From Talinum fruticosum (taxonomy: Eukaryota; Streptophyta; Magnoliopsida; Caryophyllales; Talinaceae): a stretch of DNA of 64,000 nucleotides. The position numbers and the translations under genes are program-made. The stretch covers positions 6,142,001 to 6,206,000 of the forward strand of contig JAITYX010000004.1 of assembly GCA_021018815.1 (NCBI GenBank). Direction: 5' to 3'. A model generated the notes under the pieces. The model saw only the letters and a list, made by a program, of their open reading frames with translations, ran no database searches and was not told where the DNA came from. Below, piece after piece: positions 11,614-23,243 of the stretch. Numbering within the stretch: the first letter of the stretch is position 1; every line of letters begins with the position of its first letter.

Positions 11614-12399
11614 CTTCCCCTTCGCCCTTTAGAGCAGCTTGATATAGACGTACACCATAATTCATGTACTCACTTTCTTTGTGCTATTTTTTTTTCTGGG
11701 CTATAAACCACTTTTTCTGGGCTATTTTATTTTCATGTACGCCATATAGAAGTACACATAAACCACTTTTTCTGGGCTATTTTTTTCGGTATTTTAGAAC
11801 CAGATATGCATGTGACATGTAAGATTTGTGAGTACGTACTTTTTGACATGTTTTTAGGCGTATTATGACAAATCTACTTCAACTGGACCACCCCGTGTTG
11901 AGTCTAATTTGTTTGTATTAAACAAATTGCTGGAAAAGGAAAATTCAGAGCAGTTTTCTTTAATTAGTTTCATGTGTACGTGGGAGAGTCTCTTCCCCTT
12001 ATGATGATGAGTGGGCGGACGTTTCTTTGGAGCAGAACAGTAGCAGTAGCTGTTTATAAAACGATTGAAAGTCTGGTTTGTAAAAGAGAGATTATGGGAT
12101 GAAGCCAATGAAATATCAACATTTGTGAGCCTCTTTTCCACTCGATTATTGTTAATAGGGATGATTAGTAGGCCACTTTTCCAGAAAACAAAAGGTAATC
12201 AGGTTTCAGAGGCCAAATCCACTTCACTTCACTGGCGTTTTTGCTGTTCTAAATGACAGCGACTGTGTCGAGGTATGAAAAACTGTTGTGCTGTGACAAT
12301 CAGGGCCCTGAAATGTATTGCTCTGACTGTCATACGTGGGTATCCAAATAGGTACAACTACTCCCGCCGCGTCTAAAAATCATTCGTTACCCCCTCCTA
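11614..12399. other. No recognisable gene; short direct repeat
   Basis: The words ACCACTTTTTCTGGGCTATTTT recur at about 11709-11730 and 11764-11785, with a third partial TTTTCTGGGCTAT just before. Overlapping small frames on both strands (11863-12256) have no recognisable motif and are left uncalled. Confidence 0.4.
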
Positions 12400-12794
12400 A
12401 TCTGGTATCTTTTACCTTAAGGCCATCCAAGCAGATTCCGATCCATTATTATAGAGGGTGACAATCAGCTAGTCATTAAGGCCTTGCGCAAGGAAATTTA
12501 ACCGCCATGGGAGATCCAAACACTTATCCAGGATACTCATCTTTATCTTAGAAATTGCTTGTAATGTTATTATTAGACATCATTTCCGGGAGGGTAATAG
12601 GGCGGCGGACTGATTAGTATGATTAGGTCTGTTTATCACTCATTCTTTGTATTGGTACTCTCTTCCTCCTTTTCCCTCCCTACTCTCCATTCTCAGTGGA
12701 GGACAACTTAGGTAGAACACTTGAGAGAAAGGTTACCTATTAGTTGATGTATTACCTTTTCCAAAAAAAAAAAAAAAAATCTGGTATCTTTTAC
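12400..12794 (+). mobile_element. 5'-truncated LINE with 16-bp target duplication
   Basis: A 363-bp insert (12416-12778) ends in poly-A (12763-12779) and is flanked by perfect 16-bp direct repeats ATCTGGTATCTTTTAC (12400-12415 and 12779-12794). The translation contains GDNQLVIKALRKE, PPWEIQTLIQDTHLYL and, after frame loss, the end of an RNase H domain typical of plant LINEs. Stop codons are present, so it is inactive. The short length fits target-primed reverse transcription with 5' truncation. Confidence 0.85.
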
Positions 12795-13064
12795 TCCGTC
12801 TGTTTCCAAAAACATGTCGTTTTAAGGTTATGCGGTAATATCGAAGAAATACAAAATTCATGATAAATTTTGAGTTAAAAGGCCAAGTTGCCCCTATATT
12901 CAATTAGAAATGAAGAAAATCAATGAAAAAGAAGAGAAACAAGGTAATTAATAAGGACAAAATTAGTAAACTAGAAATTAATATGTCATTAGAACTGTAA
13001 AATGACAATTATTATGAAACGAGAAAAATTAGTTAATGTGACATGTATTTTAAAATGAATGGAG
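12794..13064. mobile_element. Stowaway-like MITE (271 bp)
   Basis: Imperfect terminal inverted repeats CTCCGTCTGTTTCCAAAAAC and CTCCATTCATTTTAAAATAC (read inward), both continuing into ATGTC, are flanked by TA at 12792-12793 and 13065-13066. CTCC ends with a TA target are typical of Stowaway/Tc1-mariner MITEs. There is no coding sequence. The LINE target site overlaps its first base, so the LINE inserted at its left edge. Confidence 0.65.
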
Positions 13065-13066
13065 TA

Positions 13067-13864
13067 TAAATTAGGTTTAAGTAATGTTAGTTTATTCTAT
13101 TATCACCCATAAATTCACTCGATTATTAAGCATACATGCTGATTCATACCATCGACAAGTCTTTTCATAACGTTTCACAAGTTTATATTTGTATTTTATG
13201 TTGGTTATCATCATTTGGCTAATGTTCGACTTATATATTACGTTATTTTTTTGTGAAATAATATATTTATAATTTTATCCTTTTATCATGTTGCCAAAGT
13301 ACATAACGGACAACAAGTGTTCTCTCTATATTTATTTTTACATCCAACTAGCAAAAGATGAGTAGCTTTCTAAATAAAGGGTGTTTAATAATTCGTGATT
13401 TTTTTTTGTTATTTTTAAAAATGTATCCTCTCTGTATTATGATGCCACTTAAAATATTTCGTACCACTTGTTATATGGCAAGAAAAATAATTTTTCTTAT
13501 TTTTTTCATAAATTATACTATATATATATAGGCAAATTTAACATTATGATATGAAAATTTAAACTATTACACATGGAAATAAAATGTTTGCCTTTCAAAA
13601 CAAAGAAATACTTTTAAATTTAAATTTAAATTTAAATTTAGTACCTAATATTAAATAATCTTATTTAATATTCTTATAAAGAATAACAATAGAACTGTTC
13701 CTATTTTCATCCATAAATTATTCTCATACACCAACATAATTTAAAAATAATTATATTATTATATATAAAATTATAAATTAATAATATTGGTGGGTACCCT
13801 AAAAAAACCTTAATGAATCTACGTGTCAAAATTGTACCCATTTAAATGTAAAGGGCCCACCCAT
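13067..13864. other. AT-rich intergenic DNA upstream of the PRR gene
   Basis: No coding potential was seen. It contains TTTAAATTTAAATTTAAA-type palindromic AT repeats (about 13614-13640) and TA runs. Confidence 0.6.
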
Positions 13865-14300
13865 AAAATATCTACCTTAATCCTGCAACTTTAAATAATA
13901 TCCTTACCTTAGAAGGGTCCCACTTTATGCTCAAAAACATGTGTCCCAAACAAAATATCCAAAAACTTGAGAGAAAATGCAGTCCCAAGTTGGATTTTTG
14001 ATCAGAAAACAAAAAGGAAAAAAAAAAGGAAAAGGAATTCCCAAATGCTATGAGCCAGCCATACAAAAGGGGGACCAAATGACCAATGACCCCTCACTTT
14101 TTGATTTTTAAAAAATGGAAAACAAAAAAATTATGACGTGGCCATTTTGGGCCATTCAATCGACCCAGATATTTTGCTAGCCATTCAACCAAAGCAGATA
14201 TTTTTTATGCGTCCGTCTCCACAGCCGTCCGATGAGTCGGTTTCTGCTTTTCCAACCGTTGGATTAATCCCAATCTAGGCAAATTCCCACTAGATATTTT
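13865..14300. promoter_or_regulatory. Four Evening Elements upstream of the PRR gene
   Basis: Exact matches to the Evening Element AAAATATCT occur at 13865-13873 on the plus strand and as AGATATTTT at 14167-14175, 14196-14204 and 14292-14300. The last three lie 190-320 bases before the PRR start codon. A near match, AAAATATCC, lies near 13948, and an ACGT-core element TGACGTGGC at 14134-14142. In known plants this motif is bound by CCA1/LHY/REVEILLE Myb proteins and gives evening-phased expression of clock genes. That it works here is inferred from position and number. Confidence 0.7.
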
Positions 14301-14487
14301 TACTTTTAAAATACAGGATATGAGAAGAAATGAGAAATTTGTAACCCAAAGTTGTGGGTTTTTTCTTAAAAATTTCTTTTTTCCCGTGGCTGGGTATTTT
14401 TGTTCTGCTCTCAATTGGGTAATCAGCGAAACTGGGAATTCAGAGTTTGATTATGTGAATTTCGGCTACTGGGGAGTCTTTGGAAAA

Positions 14488-17400
14488 ATGGGTGAAGTGG
14501 TACAGAACTTTGAAGAGGTGGTGGAGACGGAGGAGAGAGAAAATGAGGAGAGGAAAGGGAATAAGGAAGGCTCAAGTTCAATGGTGAGGTGGGAGAGGTT
14601 TCTTCCGAGGATGGGGCTTAGGATTTTGCTGGTTGAAGCTGATGATTCTACCCGGCAAATCATTGGAGCCCTTCTCAGAAAATGCAGCTATAAAGGTTTG
14701 TTCTTGGTTTGTTTTGTATTTTTCTAATATTATTGTGACTTCGAGCAAGAATTGTTTGTTTATATCAACTCTTTGTTGTCAGTATTAAAGTCGAACGATG
14801 AATCGAGATTTCAGTTGGGTTGCCTTTTCCCGGTATGAAAAAGCTAGAATTTTGCACAGATTGGGTGATTGTGATGGTCTGGATTGTCTTCTGATTGGCA
14901 AAAAAATTTCCCAGTATTTATGTGTGCTTGATTGGAATTTCTTGGTTTAGATCAATTCTCTGTTTTCTCGAGTGCTTTGGTTTACTAAATACCCTATGTT
15001 TTGTTGGTTAAGTGCATGATCTAAGAAGTGTGTTTTGGTGGATTGAGAATACATGGCCAGGAAACTCTATAAATTCTGTCGATTGGTTGGCCTGATGTTT
15101 ACAATGCGCATTAGTGTCCTATACTCAGTTGAATGTATGAAGTTCTGGAGAGATAAATACCTTTTTGCAGGAGTGTCAAAGCAGTCAGGTGCGAGTAATT
15201 TAGGATCGAAGACTGGTGAATTACCAAAGAAATAGAGGCATATCCGTTGCTCTATTTGTAAAGTTGTGGGTTTTTTAATGCTTTAGTGAGTTAATGGTAA
15301 AAGCAGCAATTACATTTCTATGTAACTACTGATCAAATGCTTGAACTTGAACAAACTTTGGGTTTGGTTTATTTAGTTTTTGAAAAATGCATCTTGAAGT
15401 CTTTGGTTCATGATTGCTTGCTTGTTGTTAAGTCATGATTATGTGATGAAGTGGGTTCTTCAAAGGTGAACATCGTCGATGCATGATACATCAAATGTTG
15501 TGGGTATCTTAATGGGAAATTATAGATCATCTGTCCGATTTCTGTGTATCAAATAGAATTCTCAACTTTCTATAGCTAAAATGATTTGGCATTTGGTGCG
15601 GTGACCATTCTTCCTTTGGTAAATTCTACAGTCTTGCAGTGTTTGTCAGAACTTTGCCAACTAGTGATCAGTTTAATTCAAGTTTTCTGACAGTTGTGCT
15701 AGTTGTGAAGGGTGAAACATAATCTTCAGATTTCAATAACTCTGTATAGCTTACTCCATAGTACCATAGTTGTTCCTCACAGCCATGGGTTTCTACCGTT
15801 CTATTACAGCACAAGTCCAACTTCTTCAAAAGGGCATGACTGATATCAATCTTATGCATCTTTGTCATGCTATTCTCAATTTTTGGATGCATCTGACATA
15901 ATGAACACTTCTGGTTCATATGATGAGCACTTGAAATGTGTAAATTGTGCCGGAGTATGTTACGAATTTCAGTGCTATGAGAGTATTTTTATTGTTGTGT
16001 TGGTTTTAGTCATTAGATACTCTTTCTATTGATTCTAATGTTGAGATGTAAACTAATGTGAATTATCATTATTATCTATGCAGTTGCGTCTGTTCCAGAT
16101 GGTTTGAAGGCTTGGGAGGTGTTGAAGGCACGACCTCATAACATAGACCTCATATTGACAGAAGTAGAATTACCATCCATTTCTGGATATGCTCTTCTGA
16201 CATTGATTATGGAGCAGGAGATTTGCAAAGACATCCCAGTTATAAGTATGACTACTAGCTGGCACTTGATACTTTTTCTGTCTATATGAATAAGTTTGAT
16301 GATGACGTTCATTTCAATGTTATGCAGTGATGTCAACGCACGATTCAGTAAGCATGGTTTATAAATGCATGTTGAAAGGAGCTGCGGACTTTCTTGTCAA
16401 GCCAATTAGGATAAACGAGCTCAAAAATTTATGGCAGCATGTCTGGAGAAGGCAATCTGTATGTCTGCTTTCTTTCTTTTTCCCTTCTACATCTAATGTC
16501 TCAACTATTTCAATTTGCTTCCGCGTTGTGATTTGGCTTTTTTAACTGTTAGTTGAATGTTTCTACCAGTTAAATAGAGGACTTGGCCCTCGAGACGGGA
16601 GTGCTGCACAAGAAAAGCTAGAAGCAACTGCTGAAAATGATGCTACAAGTGATCATTCAAGCAGTTCCAAAGCTTGTGCTGCTAGGCAAGAGCAATGCAT
16701 CAAGAAAGGAAGCGATGCACAGGTGAGGATTATTTCCCATGTAGGCATCTTTCATAACTCCAAGTTTGTATCTTGATTGGTTTAATATGGATCATAGAGA
16801 ACATCTTTCGTTTTGTTTTCAAATAGTTCTGAAGCTTTGCAAAATGCCTTTATTTTTTAATTTAAAAAATTGTAGTTCTTTCAGCCAGAACGAATCCTTT
16901 GCTTTTGAGGGTAAAGGTTGTATACATCTATATTTTCCTAGATCCCTTGCTAGTGGGATTCATGTTGGGCTATTGTCATTGTTATTATAAAAGAACATGC
17001 CTTTGGGTTTGTTCCTCTTGCCGTATTAAGACACTAAATCAAAATCATCGTGTTTATCTGGGTGAACAGGTGTGATTTCTTTGAACTGATGTCTTCTGTT
17101 TAGCGGGAGGAAATATTTCTTTTTCTCACCTCCCGTGCATTATTTTTTTTTTATATCGAGTCATGATGTTGGATGGTTGTTACTCTGCTGAGAATTATAG
17201 GGATGCTCATGGATAAGGAGGATCCCTACCTGGTTAAGTTGGCTACATCTACATGAGGTGTTAATTTGGAGACTGCATGTTTGCTGTCTCTTGTGCAGAA
17301 GCTCCTGCGGATCAGCCAGACCTGGAAGCTGAGAGTGCTGACATGGCTGCTGAGGAGGAACATCACTCCCAACTAAAGCTAGGGAAGTCTCCTCTTTCTG

Positions 17401-19084
17401 ATTCAAAAGCACAGGAGAACAGCAATTGCGTTGATTCTGGTCAAGATTTAAGTACCCCTAAGAGTACTGCTATTGCAGGTAGGTAGTTTGACAATTCCTT
17501 ATGCCTTCTATCTTCTGTTAATCTAGTAAGATGGAAACAAGCTCTGATCTTTAAAAAAACATAAACTTTTGTCTTAGGATCAGAAGATGATGCTCTCTAC
17601 CACAATAAAGACACACTTGACCAAGATGGAAGGTTGGAGCAACACAATCGTGAGGAAAATGTGAGCCCTCATACTGAGGCTAGTAACACTAGAAATGACC
17701 CTTCCAACTCTTCCAGAGAGCCTATTGACTTGCTAGGAGCTTTAAACAGCCATTCAATGCACAATTCGTGCTTAAATGATAAAGCAAACAAGTATGACTT
17801 CCCACAATTGGATCTATCTTTGAGGAGGTTATATTCTGGTGTTCTCGAAACTAACACTCTCTGTGAAAAGCAATTGCTTAACCATTCCAATGCCTCAGCT
17901 TTTACAAGGTGAGTTACCCTCATTCGTGAAATTTGATGTCGTATCAGACTGCACCTCAATGCTCTGAAAGGTGCATCTTCTGGGTCTGCGAATCTCTGAT
18001 TTTATTGTTGGTTATGTTAGGTATGTCAACAAGACCTTACCGGTGTGCACATCAAATCCAACATCGATTTCTAACTCGAAAGAAGGCAAGGTCAATTCTG
18101 GAGATCATTTTAGCGAAAATGCTCCTGGTAGCAACTCAAGTGCTCAAGAGCCCACATTTCCGCACGATGGAAACATGAGATCGATATCTCCACCAACAAA
18201 TCTCACAAAAGAAGACAATAGTGAGTACCGAAATGCCTCCCAGAGACTGTTTCCTATCCCACTTCCAGTAAGAGGGATAAGGGTAGATGTATGTGCATCT
18301 CCTGCTGGCTATGGATCTGCAATTCCTCCAACAGTTTGCACACCATCACCCTCACCCTCACCCAGCCCTAGCTCAGCCAACCAGCATATGAATTCTTTTC
18401 ATCATCAATTCAATGTCGATGTAATCAATGGCAGACACCATATACACCTCCCCCTTGATCAAAGTCCAAGAATATCCTCGAACCAACCTATCAGCAAGCA
18501 GGATCAGAGGTTGGAATCCTCGGAAAACCGGCCCCATTTCTCACAAGCTGCTGATCAGAGTGCAACTAGCATTTTATGTAACAGCACTGCTGCACATCAA
18601 GATGCTGTGGCATCGGGTGGGTCTGATAATGGGAACGAACAGATTCAAGCTACTTGTGATTTGACCCTTCAAAGATCCATTCAAAGGGAAGCTGCTCTGA
18701 CTAAGTTTCGTTTGAAGAGGAAGGAAAGATGCTATGAAAAGAAGGTAATATTTTTACCTTACAACTATATTCCATTGTCTCTCCCTTTTGCTGTGTCGTA
18801 GTAGCCAACACTCTTTAAAATTGAGTGTTCACTCAAATAGCATCTGTACAGTTTTGAGGATGAGGTGGACATACATCTTACTCCCTGGGTAATTTGAATG
18901 TCAAAACAGTGGATATTTTGTTAAAGCTTCTGAAGAGAAAATTGGTTTGCAGGTTCGCTATGAAAGCCGGAAAAAACTAGCAGAGCAGCGTCCTAGAGTA
19001 AAAGGGCAATTTGTGCGTCAGGTTCCTCCGGATCCTCCACCACCCAAATCTGATAATTCAGGAGGCAACTCTGCTGCCAACTAG
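14488..19084 (+). CDS. PRR37: Pseudo-response regulator, PRR7/PRR37 type (circadian clock)
   Basis: Eight exons fit GT-AG rules: 14488-14695, 16084-16245, 16328-16458, 16570-16722, 17299-17478, 17578-17908, 18021-18744, 18953-19084, about 673 residues, the PRR7/37 size. Exons 1-3 encode the pseudo-receiver domain ([25 protein letters not shown] where the phospho-Asp is Glu, AADFLVKPI). Exon 6 has an EAR-like LDLSL (17808-17822), known in PRR5/7/9 to recruit TOPLESS. Exons 7-8 encode the CCT domain ([31 protein letters not shown]). Such proteins repress CCA1/LHY in the nucleus. The start ATG follows a leader from about 14320; an upstream in-frame extension is not needed. Anomaly: exon 5 is one base short of keeping the frame after its only good acceptor (17298); see findings. 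All other junction phases agree. PRR3 is an alternative name; orthology would need a tree. Confidence 0.9.
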
Positions 19085-22000
19085 TTATGAATGCATATAT
19101 ATATTTACATATATGGTTAGGTTTTGATATACAAGTTATACCAACAGTTATAGTGAGCTTTTCCTGTTCATACTCGCTATTATTCATTTGTAGAATGAAT
19201 AGCACACTTCTTTTGGCTCCTGGTTTTCGTAGAGATCCTGAGTTTACAGTAGATATTATACACGAAAAATTTTATTTTCAGCTGTATACACTTTAAGCCA
19301 ATGAGATGTTTGACCTGATTATGAGGGCAAACGTCTGATAAAAGATCAAGATCCACACAAACAACACAATTAAGGAGCTGCGGTGATTTACTTGAAGTTG
19401 AAGAGTAGAAAGTTGATCATAATATGCCAAGTTCAAGGTGACAAGCAAAGTAGATGATCCATTGGAGTCCCTTTGATTGAGGGGCTCAATTATTGACCCC
19501 CCATCTGGTTTTTGTTTTTGTTTTGGCTTTCAAAAAGCATTTGCTTCTGATTGCAGCTGAACAATCTCTTCCCATTACTTGGAGTGACATTCTTGGCAAG
19601 GGTTTGCCCTCAAGGAATCACCCCATTTAACTTTAGTTTGTCAACTGAAAGCTTTCATTCTTTGAAAAATGGTACCACCACATACATATTTATGTATTGC
19701 CAAACAAACATACATTACTATCATTTAGTAAGGCTGGCAGGCATTTTATTATGTCAAAACACTTTTTGATAAAAGTATAAAGCATGAAAGGTTCATAGTT
19801 GGCCCTCATAACAGCCTTATCAAGTCAATCAAGTTGACTTAGTTATAATAATGTCAATTATATCTGTAACCAATATACCTACACAAATCTTATTTATTTA
19901 ATAAGAATCGTAAATTTGACACTTTATAGTCATAGTTGTAGATGATGTTTAGAGACTTGCTCAAAGTATCCAAATTTTCGTTATAATACGGTAGTTGTAG
20001 TAGATGTGTGTGTATGCGTGTGTGCGTATATATTAAAGATTAGTCAATTAACATAGCCTGTCATCAAAGATTAGTAAATTAACATAGCCTGAATGCCGAG
20101 AGCTTTGGGTACAATGAAGGGAGAGAAAACGGTCATTTAACTGTTTACTCTGAACGAATACATACTAACATGCCATGATTGTTGTCTCTCATAACACGTA
20201 GAACTATTTGCTTAACATAAAAGTAACGATTACATCAGACGCGATTTGGCCAATGAACCTCACGAGGAGTGATTGAAACCCCCATTATATATTCTCCATG
20301 TCTTCTTTTGCCTTTTTGTTAACATATGTCACAAGACACAAGTAGACCTAATAAACATTGAAACTGCTCTTTTTGCTACAAAAATTATAATCAATGGCCC
20401 CCTACCCTCCTCTTTGTTTCCCCTTTATATATATATATATATATATAGATCTACAACAAATTAAAATACGCAAAAATTTGCTGTGTTTTTTTTTTGAAAA
20501 TAGCTAAAGAAAGACTCCCAAATTATAGTCACTCAAAGCTATGCAAAAGTATCAATGACCGCTTAAAGAAAATACTTTTAAATTCAAAAGAGGCCAATCA
20601 TACTTTTAAACTCGAAAAGGTCAAATTCCATTTTTTATTTTTAATTTTTGTAATCAATGCAATTCAAATTAAAATAATAACACATCATAATAACATCTAT
20701 AAGGTGTCCTTGAACAATAATGGAGAACCATAAAACTCAATTTCAACACTCAAGAAAGATTGAAGTAGTGCCATAGATATCTAATATAAGTCCATGGAGA
20801 CCATCCAAAAGAAGTGGGTGCACAAACGAGCTAAAGACAGAATGGACCACCACTACCAATTCACTGATTTCTCTTCATTTTAAAGGGAAAAAAAGGCAAG
20901 GCTATAAACACAAAACTCTCTCACAGACATCTCTTGTCCACTTTTTAAAAGCAAATCCACCTTTAAATCACTTCATGAGGGTTTGGAAAGATAGACATCC
21001 CCCGTATCTACTATCATTCATCCAGGATTAACTCAATAATTCTGTTCTAATCTTCTATTTCTCGCTCCCTAAGATATACATAATAAAAGTGCATATCTTG
21101 CCGTGTATAATTTATCCATGATAAACTCTTCTTGATGACGATCAAGGAATGTGCAATTCTAGTGAAAAAAATTCTAGTCTTTTTTCACCAACAATCTCTT
21201 GATCACTTAATGCACAATAACAAAGTTATGACCATCACTCAGACATTACGATTCACATTCGTTTTCATATCAAAAGTTCAGGAGGTTTTCTAGACAAAGA
21301 TTAGATTCTTAAGATACAAGGAAGTATGATAAGGATGTTTTTCGATATATATCCTCAAATAAAATCTAAAACGATCAACTTAAGGAAGAAGAGACTATTT
21401 TTAATTTCAGTAAAGCGTACCAACTCAACCATTAATGACTTCTTTCACTCCTGCAAGGTGGTGGTAAAGTGAAATGGGAAAGTAGAAGCAAGAAACTAGA
21501 ATATGAACTAGACCTTGACTTTTAACATAGAAAATAGAGTTGTATTATAGAATGTCAAATTGTGTATTTACATCTCCAATGTTACTTGTACTGATCAACC
21601 AACCAAACACTAAGAAAAGCAAATGAAAGCTTTGACAAATGAGCTTTCATCAAATAGTATGTGTAAGCCAGATGTTTACCTCCTCATGCTGTTCCTCTTT
21701 TTGACCCTTGTTGGTACAAACTTCAGAAAGTGCATACTGTATAATTTAAACAGTGGAAAAAAAGAGCATCGTCTAAGAGTACAAGCATAAGAAAACTCAT
21801 GTGTTCGTTAACTACATTCAGATTATTTTGTCGAATAAATAGATCGAAACAATCTAAATTTCAGATTGAATCGAAATGGGTTGATGACTAGTTTAGGTTA
21901 GACTATTCCTGATGATATTATATATAATCCGGACTCATAAAAATTGAATCTTCCTGTTGAAGCAAATCTGTATGGGTAAAATGATTGAATTATATGGCGT

Positions 22001-22540
22001 GCCATACACTCATTTACAGAAAATGCACAAAAGAAAAGCCACAACTGATATGATAATGATAATGATATGCATCTTTACTTGTTTGTGGAAATTACATTTG
22101 CATGAAAAATTGTCAGCACTTTCTCAAAAAGGCAGATGCAGAGGTAAGTTTTATTATCACCTGCAAAAGTTGGTCCACTCAACTCGGGTTTTAGATACAG
22201 ACCCAGCAAGCTCTTTTCTTGCATGATTGGACAGAGCTTCATTAACTCAGGTTATTCATTCATTCATATTATAACGTCTTCCAAACTAATCTGAGTTAAT
22301 TTCGTAGTTTAACCAACTACATTAAAGTGCATTCCAGAAGCTAAGCAGACTTAGATATTGTATGTTAATACTTATACACTATAATTAACCAAGAGCAGGT
22401 GCTGGTCAAAAGTATCACAGGCAAAATTATTGCTCCTTTTTCCCCTCGCAATTTTTGCTGCTCTACCCTCCTCTATTTAACCAAGTCTCTCATCCTATCC
22501 CCACCGTGCATGCAACAAATTTCAACTTCCTCCCTCTTCG
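19085..22540. other. PRR 3' region and AT-rich intergenic DNA
   Basis: The first few hundred bases are presumably PRR 3' UTR. The rest is AT-rich, with GT-rich (about 20005-20030) and TA (20426-20447) microsatellites. The words AAGATTAGTCAATTAACATAG and AAGATTAGTAAATTAACATAG form a short direct repeat (about 20036 and 20067). Frames here are short and unrecognisable. Confidence 0.6.
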
Positions 22541-22572
22541 TCTCTCTCTCTCTCTCTCTCTCTCTCACTCAC
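22537..22572. repeat. TC microsatellite in the NHL gene leader
   Basis: A TC run with a short CACTCAC interruption lies 40-75 bases before the ATG at 22611, in the probable 5' UTR. Such CT-rich leaders are common in plants. Confidence 0.7.
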
Positions 22573-22610
22573 TCTCTTCCTCTTCGCGCCTCTCTAATCC
22601 TCTCCTCCAA

Positions 22611-23243
22611 ATGTCTCAAATCTTCGATACATCGCCCAAGCACTGTGCCAAGAAAGGCTCTAAATTCAGCTTCCTGAACAAAAAGCTCTTCAAAATATTA
22701 TCCACCCTTATATTCTCTATTCTGTCCTTGATCCTCCTCCTCTGGTTCATACTCCACCCTGCGAAGCCTCAGTTCATCCTCCAACGAATAGACATCTACC
22801 AGCTCAACTTCTCGTTCCCCCATCTCCTCAACTCCTCCATTGAAATGACCTTGGAGGCGAGAAACCCCAACCAGAAGGTTGGGATTTACTACGATGAGCT
22901 TCGAGCTTATGCTTCTTACAAAGGTCAGCAAATAACTCTTGAAACCTTAATCCCTCCATTCTACCAGGGCCAACAAGACAGCAACCTCCTCTCTGCGTCT
23001 CTCACTGGAACCGGCCTCCCTGTGGCTCCTTCCCTTGGTTATGAGGTGGGCCGGGATCAGGCTGCTGGGAAGATGCTCGTGTTGGTCAAGGTCGATGGAA
23101 CAGTTCGATGGAAGGTCGCAACTTGGGTGTCTGGTCGGTATCGGATGAATGTCAACTGTGTGGCTATTCTACCTCTAGGATCATTCAATCCAACAGGTCC
23201 TCTGAATTCTAAGCAGGGCGCTCAATGTTCTACCACTATATGA
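22611..23243 (+). CDS. NDR1/HIN1-like (NHL) protein, LEA_2 domain
   Basis: An intact single-exon gene of 210 residues. The N-terminal cytosolic part is basic, followed by one membrane span at about residues 27-47 (LSTLIFSILSLILLLWFI), then an extracytosolic LEA_2 domain with the family motif NPNQKVGIYYD (about residues 84-94). Proteins of this family sit at the plasma membrane and include NDR1 and HIN1, linked to immunity and stress. The exact role of this member is unknown. I chose the ATG at 22611, which gives the usual short N-terminus; the longer frame from 22455 runs through a leader with TC repeats and would add a serine/leucine-rich stretch unlike the family. Stop TGA at 23241. Confidence 0.88.
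   Translation: MSQIFDTSPKHCAKKGSKFSFLNKKLFKILSTLIFSILSLILLLWFILHPAKPQFILQRIDIYQLNFSFPHLLNSSIEMTLEARNPNQKVGIYYDELRAYASYKGQQITLETLIPPFYQGQQDSNLLSASLTGTGLPVAPSLGYEVGRDQAAGKMLVLVKVDGTVRWKVATWVSGRYRMNVNCVAILPLGSFNPTGPLNSKQGAQCSTTI

Noticed and set aside
14320..14487. Upstream in-frame extension of the PRR N-terminus
   Set aside because: The extension is unlike PRR N-termini, and the ATG at 14488 gives the usual start. The stretch is treated as leader.
22455..22610. Longer NHL protein start
   Set aside because: It would translate a TC microsatellite leader; the family starts near the ATG at 22611.
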